Assembly: GCF_001442535.1 (NCBI RefSeq)
Contig: NZ_CP013141.1
Coordinates: 3,205,349 to 3,269,348 of the forward strand
Direction: 5' to 3'
DNA from: Lysobacter antibioticus
GTDB lineage: Bacteria > Pseudomonadota > Gammaproteobacteria > Xanthomonadales > Xanthomonadaceae
DNA: 64,000 nt
Under the pieces are notes generated by a model that did not search any database, had not been told where the DNA came from, and was given only the letters and a program-made list of their open reading frames with translations. This document shows positions 58,421 to 64,000 of the stretch, piece after piece (position 1 is the first letter of the stretch; every line of letters starts with the position of its first letter). The position numbers were made by a program, and so were the translations under genes.

Positions 58421-59353
58421 TCAAGCACGGTCGGCTTTCAGCGAGCCGGCAGCCTCCGTCCGCGCCCGCCGCGCCGACAGCAGCATCTGCACCGCGGCGT
58501 ACAAGGTCACCGCCAACACCAGCCAACGCAGCCATTCCAACGGCAGGGACTTGACCAGGAAGGCCGCGATCAACACGCCGGGAATACCGCCCAAGGTCAG
58601 GCCGAAGGCCGCGCGCAGGTCGTAGCGGCCGCTGCGCACGAAGGCCGCGCCGCCGACCGGCATCAGGAAAGCGCAGGCGCCCATCATGATCGGGAACGCC
58701 GCGAGCGGATTCATGCCGAGCAGGCTGACCAGGATCAGGCACGGCGCGTACAGGCCGATGCCGAGCATCATCAAGGCACCGAGCACGAAGCTGGCGGCGA
58801 TGGCGAAGGCGAGCGTCGCGCCGTGCAGACCCAAGGCGTCGCCGCCGCCGGGCAACCATTGCAGATTGGTGGCGAGGAACAGCAGCGCCGAGACCAACAG
58901 GGCGATGCCCATGCCGATCTGAATCGCGCGTTTCGGCAACCGCGCCACCACCCGCACGCCGGCCCAGGCGCCGGCGACCGCAGCGGCGATCATCCCGGCC
59001 AGGGTGACGAAGTCGACGCTGACCACGGCGATGAAGATCAACGCCTGGACGATGGTCGGCAGCGCATGACCGACATTCAAGGTGCCGGGAATGCGATCGT
59101 CGGCGACCCGGCCGCGCAACTTGAAGATCGCGGTGGTAGTGGCGAAAGAGCCGATGCCGAGGGTATCGAAGAAATTGGCGACGAAGCCGGTCAGCCCGTC
59201 GCCGGGACGGGGCCACCGCGACACGCCCGCGTCCGCATCGCGATCCTGTTTGCGGCGGGCGCGCTCCAGCGCGTACCAACGCCAGGCATAGGCCAGTGCC
59301 AGCAAGGCCAGGGCCGACCAAAGCAGGGCGACCTCGAGGCTCGGACGATTCAT
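58421..59353 (-). CDS. TauE/SafE (TSUP) family membrane permease
   Basis: The 310-residue inner-membrane protein has about eight to nine helices in two halves, as in sulfite/sulfonate exporters. The conserved loop FVANFFDTLGIGSFATTTAIFKL and the second-half LGMNPLAAFPIMMGACAFLMPVGG are typical. The substrate is probably a sulfur-containing anion, but the family is broad. Convergent with lysR; its upstream region is shared with the adhesin gene. Confidence 0.88.
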   Translation of the reverse strand: MNRPSLEVALLWSALALLALAYAWRWYALERARRKQDRDADAGVSRWPRPGDGLTGFVANFFDTLGIGSFATTTAIFKLRGRVADDRIPGTLNVGHALPTIVQALIFIAVVSVDFVTLAGMIAAAVAGAWAGVRVVARLPKRAIQIGMGIALLVSALLFLATNLQWLPGGGDALGLHGATLAFAIAASFVLGALMMLGIGLYAPCLILVSLLGMNPLAAFPIMMGACAFLMPVGGAAFVRSGRYDLRAAFGLTLGGIPGVLIAAFLVKSLPLEWLRWLVLAVTLYAAVQMLLSARRARTEAAGSLKADRA

Positions 59354-59718
59354 GACAGTGCCCCGAGCGGCGGGGGCAAGCGGCTGACGAATTCGACGAC
59401 GGACATGGCGCCTCCGGACAGGACCCGGGCCATGGTCGGACCCGCGCGCCGACGCGGCTTGTATCGGTTATGCGCTCTGCGTGCGGATAAATGCATAGTC
59501 GCCGGGCGCGTCGTGGCGGAACGCCCGGCGCCGGGCCGGTGTCGCTACGCCCGAGCCCGCGACGAGAGTGTGACTTGCATCACTGGATCGGGTCGGTTTC
59601 GAGGGCCGGGGTAGGGATCGCCGCTCCTGCCTCGTCTGGATAAGCGAACGCCAGCTCATGCCCTGCGGGGTGCGGTGCCGACGGCGACGACGCGCCATTC
59701 TTTCAAGGACGACAGACC
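59354..59718. promoter_or_regulatory. Divergent promoter region between the permease and the adhesin
   Basis: 365 bp without a gene. It holds a CRP/Clp-like palindrome 135 bp before the adhesin start. Nothing else recognisable. Confidence 0.45.
59569..59584. promoter_or_regulatory. CRP/Clp-like palindrome upstream of the adhesin
   Basis: TGTGA-CTTGCA-TCACT matches nine of ten half-site bases of the CRP consensus. Its core CTTGCA nearly repeats the TTTGCA of the site upstream of galE. Confidence 0.65.
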
Positions 59719-62700
59719 ATGACCCGCCTTCCGCCTCGCATCGCCCGTGCGCGTGCTCACGGCACGCAACCGAACGCGTCGGCTTCCGGGACGAAGCCGG
59801 CACTCGCCAAGGACGGCGAGGGCGCGTGCGCGAACCGCGCAACCGCGCCGCTGACCGCGACGGTCGTGTTGGTCGCCGCACTCTCGGCCTCGCCGAGTCA
59901 CGGACAAATGGTCGCCGCACCGGAGCTGCCCGGCGGCCAGCGCCCTGTCATCCTGACCGCACCCAACGGCGTGCCCCTGGTCAACATCCAGACGCCGTCG
60001 GCCGCGGGTGTGAGCCGCAACGTCTACCAGCAGTTCAACGTCGGCCCCGAAGGCGCGATCCTCAACAACAGCCGCGGCAACGTCCAGACCCAACTCGGCG
60101 GGTGGGTGCAGGGCAATCCGAATCTGGCCACCGGGCCGGCGCGGATCATCCTCAACGAAGTCAACGGCGGCGATGCCAGCCGCTTGCGCGGTTACCTCGA
60201 AGTCGGCGGCCAACGCGCCGAAGTGATCATCGCCAACCCGGCCGGTATCGCCGTCGACGGCGGCGGTTTCATCAACGCCAGCCGCGCCACCCTGACCACC
60301 GGCACGCCGCAGTTCAACTCCTTCGGCGGCCTCGACAGCTTCCTGGTCCGCGGCGGCACCATCACCATCGACGGCAAGGGCCTGGACGCCAGCAAGACCG
60401 ACTACGCCGCGATCCTGGCCCGCGCGGTGCAGGCCAACGCCGGCATCTGGGCCAGCGAGCTCAAGGTCGTTACCGGCGCGAATCGGATCTCCGCCGATCA
60501 CGCCCAGGTCGCCGCGGCGAGCGCCTCCGGCAACGCGCCGACCTATGCCTTGGACGTGGCCGCACTCGGCGGCATGTACGCCGGCAAGATCGTCCTGGTC
60601 GGCACCGAAGCCGGACTCGGCGTGCGCAACGCCGGCACCGTGCAGGCGGCGTCGACTTCGGCGACGCAACTCGCCGGCGCCGGCCAACTCGTGGTCACCA
60701 GCGCCGGACGCCTGGAGAACATCGGCACCCTGCAGGCCACGACCGATGCTCACCTGAGCGCGTCGACGCTCGACAACAGCGGCCGCGTATCCAGCGGCGC
60801 GAACCTCAAGATCGCGACCCAGGGCGCCCTCAACAACCGCATCGGCGAGCAGGGCGGCACGCTCGAAGGCTCGCGTCTTGAGTTGAACAGCGCCGGCGAC
60901 CTCGACAACCGCGGCGGCACCTTGCGCCAGACCAGCGGCGCGGCGCTGGCCGTGAACGCGCCGAGCCTGAGCAACCGCGGCGGCAGCATCGGCCTGGAGC
61001 CGATCGCGCAGACGCCGACACCGGGCACCGGGCCGGGCAATGGCGGCGGCACGCCACCGACCACGCCTGGCGGCGGCACACCCGGCAACGGAAGCGGAAC
61101 TCCGGGCAGCGGCGAAGGCGGTGGCGTCGTGCCGCCGCCTTACCAGCCGCCGTCGCCGGGCCTGATCGCCGCGGCCGGCGCGGTCCGCAACGACGGCGGG
61201 CGCATCTATGCCGGCGGTGCGATCTCGCTGCAGAGCGCGAACCTGGAAAACCAGGGCGGAAGCCTCAGCGTCGCCGACATGACGGTCAGCCAGCCCCGTT
61301 TCGACAATCGCGGCGGCACGCTCAACATCGGCAACGTCTTCAACGCCCGGGTCGAACAGTTCGACAACAGCGGCGGCAAGCTCAACGCCGGCCGCTTGAA
61401 CATCAGCGCGAGCGGCGACCTGCTCAATCGCGACGGCACGCTGACCAGCGCCAGCGACGCCCAGCTTTCGGTCGGCGGAAAACTCGACAACAGCGGCGGC
61501 ACCATCGCCGCCACGGGCGCCCTCACCGCCACGGTGAGCGGCGCGGCGCTCAACAACGCCGGCACCCTGATCGCCAACCGCGATGTCGGCCTGACCGCGG
61601 CTACGCTCGACAACGCCAAGGGCAGCATCCAGTCGGCGCAGGCCGGCACGCGCTTGAATGTGGTCGGCGCCGTGAGCAACGCGCAGGGCCAGATCGGCGC
61701 GGCCGGGGATCTGCACCTGCAGGCCGGCAGCCTCGCCAACAGCGGCAGCTTGCGCGGCGCCAACGACGCGACGATCGCGACCGGCGGTGTGTTGAGCAAC
61801 GACGGCAGCATCACCGCCGGTCGCAACGCACTGATCGCCGCCGGCAGCCTGCAAGGCGGCAACACCGGCGTGCTCGGCGCCGGCATCCAGGCCGACGGCA
61901 AACTCGCCGGCGCGGGCGAATTGCAGGTCACCACGAGTGGCGCCCTAGTCGCCCACGGCACTCAGCTCGCCGCCGGCAAGGCGAGCCTGCAGGGCGCGAG
62001 CGTGGATATTTCCGCGGGCCAGACCAGCGCTGCCGAAATCGCGCTGACCGCCACTCAAGGCAACGTCGACACCAGCCGCGCGACCGTGGCCACGGCCGGC
62101 CGCTTGAGCGTCGCCGCCAACACGAACGGCGCACAGACGCTGATCAACCAAGCCGGCAAGCTCAACGCCGGCGAACTCGATCTCCGCGCCGCCAATATCG
62201 CCAACACCCAGGGCGGCGAGATCGTCCAGACCGGCACCGGGGCCAGCACCCTCGCAGTCAGCGGCAGGCTCGACAACGACGGCGGCCGCATCGCCAGCAA
62301 CGGCCAGGACCTGGGGCTGCAGGGCGCGGCGATCAGCAACCGCGGCGGCAAGATCGAACACGCCGGCAGCGGCGCCTTGAAGATCGCCGGCGGCCGTTTC
62401 GACGGCGACAACGGCCAGATCACCGGCAACGGCGGCTTGCTCGTCGAGCTGGCCGGCGCCTTCAACCAGGACGGCGGCAAGACCAGCGCCAAACAGGTCG
62501 CCATCGACGCCGGCGCGTTGAGCAATCGCAGCGGACAGATCGTACAGACCGGTACCGGCGCGACCCGCATCGGCGTGCGCGGCGCGCTCGACAACAGCGG
62601 CGGCATCCTCGCCAGCAACGGCCAGACCCGCGTCGCCGCCGGCAGCCTCAGCAACCGCGCCGGCACCCTGCGTGCGGCCGAGGGCTCGGCGCTCAGCCTC

Positions 62701-64000
62701 AGCGTCGACGGCTTGCTCGACAACAGCCTCAAGGGCGAGATCGGCGCCGGCGGCAACCTCGACCTGCGGGCGGGGGGCTTGAACAACGACAGCGGCCGCA
62801 TCACCTCGGTCGGCGATGTCGCCGTCGACACCCAGGGCGGCGCCGCGAGCAATATCGGCGGCACCATCGCCGGCAACGGCAATACCCGTATCCAGGCGGC
62901 CAGCCTCGACAACAGCGGCGGCACCGTCGCCGCGGTGCGCGGCAACCTCGACGTCGCCACCGCCGGCATGACCCGCAACGACGGCGGCAGCCTGCAGGCC
63001 GGCGCCAGCACCACGCTCGCCAACGGCGGCTTGAGCAACCGCGGCGGCAAGGTGTTCGGCGACAGCTTATCGGTCGATACCCGCGGCCATGCCCTCGACA
63101 ACAGCGGCAAGGGCGCGTTGGCGGCGACCAACACCGTCGCTCTGAAGTCGGGCCTGTTGAACAACGACAGCGGCGTGATCCAGTCCGGCAAGGCGATGAG
63201 CATCGATACCGGTGGCCAGGCCTTGATCAACACCAACGCCGCCGGCGCCAGCAACGGCCAGGGCGGCATCAGCAGCGCGGACACCCTCACCCTCAACGCC
63301 GGCACGGTGAACAACAACGCCGGCTTCATCGGCGCCAAGCAGGCGCTGGTCGCCAACACCGGCGCGGTCAGCAACAGCGGCGGCACGGTGCTGGGCGAAA
63401 GCGGCATAAGCATCGACACCCATGGCGCGACCTACGACAACCGCGGCGGCCGTACCCAGGCCAAGGGCGATCTCGCGATCAGCGCCGGTACGGTCGACAA
63501 CAGCGGCGCGCTGATCCGCGCGCTCGGCACGACCACGCTCAATGCCGGCCACGTCGTCAACGCCGGCACCTCGGGCGCGAACCAGGGCATCGAGGGCGGC
63601 AGCGTCGCGATCAACACCGGCGGCCTCGACAACCGCTCCGGCGCGATCCGCGCCGATGCGATCACGACCATCACCACGGGCGGCACCGTCGACAACCGCG
63701 GCGGCCTGATCTCGGCCGGCGATACCGTCGCGATCGTCGACCCCAACGCCGCCAACCCGGCGGCGAAGACGCTCGACCTGATCAACGGCAACGGCACCCT
63801 GGTCGCCGACAAGCTGCTCAAGATCGATGCCGCGCGCTTCAGCGGCGACGGCCGCGCGGTGTCGGGCAAGGACCTCAGCATCGCCCTGACCCAGGACGTG
63901 GTGAACAACGGCGAGGTCGGCGCCAACGGCAACGTCAGCTACACCACGACCGGCAACTTCACCAATCACGGCAAGCTCGCCGCCGGCCAGACCCTGACCG
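59719..64000 (+). CDS. Filamentous-haemagglutinin-type TpsA adhesin, 3' end outside window
   Basis: At least 1427 residues, still open at the window edge. ATG 59719 follows AAGGA. A long N-terminal leader has its hydrophobic core at about residues 46-60 (LTATVVLVAALSASPSHG). The TPS secretion domain (about 65-320) has NVYQQFNVGPEGAILNNS, GYLEVGG and ANPAGIAVDGGGFIN, the NPxG-type motif recognised by the TpsB outer-membrane partner. Then come many beta-helix repeats built on LDNSGG, LSNRGG and LNNDSG. A Pro/Gly/Thr-rich stretch (about 430-480) interrupts the helix. It would be secreted across the outer membrane and act in adhesion, biofilm or contact-dependent inhibition; the C-terminal part that would decide is not here, and no tpsB gene is visible. 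Confidence 0.92.
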   Translation, partial: MTRLPPRIARARAHGTQPNASASGTKPALAKDGEGACANRATAPLTATVVLVAALSASPSHGQMVAAPELPGGQRPVILTAPNGVPLVNIQTPSAAGVSRNVYQQFNVGPEGAILNNSRGNVQTQLGGWVQGNPNLATGPARIILNEVNGGDASRLRGYLEVGGQRAEVIIANPAGIAVDGGGFINASRATLTTGTPQFNSFGGLDSFLVRGGTITIDGKGLDASKTDYAAILARAVQANAGIWASELKVVTGANRISADHAQVAAASASGNAPTYALDVAALGGMYAGKIVLVGTEAGLGVRNAGTVQAASTSATQLAGAGQLVVTSAGRLENIGTLQATTDAHLSASTLDNSGRVSSGANLKIATQGALNNRIGEQGGTLEGSRLELNSAGDLDNRGGTLRQTSGAALAVNAPSLSNRGGSIGLEPIAQTPTPGTGPGNGGGTPPTTPGGGTPGNGSGTPGSGEGGGVVPPPYQPPSPGLIAAAGAVRNDGGRIYAGGAISLQSANLENQGGSLSVADMTVSQPRFDNRGGTLNIGNVFNARVEQFDNSGGKLNAGRLNISASGDLLNRDGTLTSASDAQLSVGGKLDNSGGTIAATGALTATVSGAALNNAGTLIANRDVGLTAATLDNAKGSIQSAQAGTRLNVVGAVSNAQGQIGAAGDLHLQAGSLANSGSLRGANDATIATGGVLSNDGSITAGRNALIAAGSLQGGNTGVLGAGIQADGKLAGAGELQVTTSGALVAHGTQLAAGKASLQGASVDISAGQTSAAEIALTATQGNVDTSRATVATAGRLSVAANTNGAQTLINQAGKLNAGELDLRAANIANTQGGEIVQTGTGASTLAVSGRLDNDGGRIASNGQDLGLQGAAISNRGGKIEHAGSGALKIAGGRFDGDNGQITGNGGLLVELAGAFNQDGGKTSAKQVAIDAGALSNRSGQIVQTGTGATRIGVRGALDNSGGILASNGQTRVAAGSLSNRAGTLRAAEGSALSLSVDGLLDNSLKGEIGAGGNLDLRAGGLNNDSGRITSVGDVAVDTQGGAASNIGGTIAGNGNTRIQAASLDNSGGTVAAVRGNLDVATAGMTRNDGGSLQAGASTTLANGGLSNRGGKVFGDSLSVDTRGHALDNSGKGALAATNTVALKSGLLNNDSGVIQSGKAMSIDTGGQALINTNAAGASNGQGGISSADTLTLNAGTVNNNAGFIGAKQALVANTGAVSNSGGTVLGESGISIDTHGATYDNRGGRTQAKGDLAISAGTVDNSGALIRALGTTTLNAGHVVNAGTSGANQGIEGGSVAINTGGLDNRSGAIRADAITTITTGGTVDNRGGLISAGDTVAIVDPNAANPAAKTLDLINGNGTLVADKLLKIDAARFSGDGRAVSGKDLSIALTQDVVNNGEVGANGNVSYTTTGNFTNHGKLAAGQTLT

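Overview
The window reads as part of a Lysobacter-type genome (Gammaproteobacteria, Xanthomonadaceae). The base composition is very GC-rich. About half the window is a giant non-ribosomal peptide synthetase (NRPS) locus of the kind known from Lysobacter, followed by a xanthan-like Wzx/Wzy polysaccharide locus. Several intergenic regions carry CRP/Clp-type palindromes. The genus is inferred from gene content, not from a marker gene.

Region 1 (1-33420, minus strand): a lipopeptide antibiotic locus, transcribed right to left. It has an MsbA-type ABC exporter (31666-33420), then a seven-module NRPS of 9283 residues (3692-31543), then the start of a second NRPS (1-3711) that runs off the left edge. 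The second NRPS start overlaps the first NRPS stop by 20 bp. Domain order is C-A-T / C-A-T-E / C-A-T / C-A-T / C-A(MT)-T-E / C-A-T / C-A-T-E // C-A-T-C... Hand-read specificity codes give aliphatic(Val-like)-D-basic-Ser-Gly-N-Me-D-Phe-Leu-like-D-basic-unassigned. This is the pattern of the menaquinone-binding lipopeptides (lysocin E / WAP-8294A2 class, G-x-L-x-x-x-W motif); the Trp module would lie outside the window. The second NRPS has two apparent frameshifts near 601-650.

Region 2 (33421-34680): about 1.26 kb without a convincing gene. It holds the presumed promoter of the NRPS operon, two short tandem repeats and a roughly 180-bp MITE-like inverted-repeat element.

Region 3 (34681-37331, minus): a PhzF-family protein and a Tat-exported PhoD-type phosphatase.

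Region 4 (37626-54369): an exopolysaccharide locus. Plus strand: priming sugar-phosphate transferase, Wza-like export protein, Wzz/GumC-like co-polymerase, GH5 glycanase, Wzy-like polymerase, GT4, a WecG/TagA (GT26) enzyme fused to a degenerate tyrosine-kinase-like P-loop domain, a GINT1-like propeller protein, and a second GT4. Most junctions are ATGA overlaps. On the minus strand a coupled trio (Wzx flippase, JmjC/cupin-like protein, GNAT/FemAB-like acyltransferase) converges on it. galE follows on the plus strand. Together these supply priming, sugar transfer, flipping, polymerisation, length control, export, trimming and possible acyl or other modification.

Region 5 (54439-59353): housekeeping and stress genes: an orphan GvpU-like protein, OsmC-like peroxidase, alpha/beta hydrolase, pirin, a divergent LysR regulator, and a TauE/SafE-type permease.

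Region 6 (59719-64000): the 5' part of a filamentous-haemagglutinin-type two-partner-secretion adhesin, open at the right edge.

CRP/Clp-like palindromes sit upstream of the polysaccharide export operon, between the flippase and galE, and upstream of the adhesin. This suggests shared control of surface-matrix genes.
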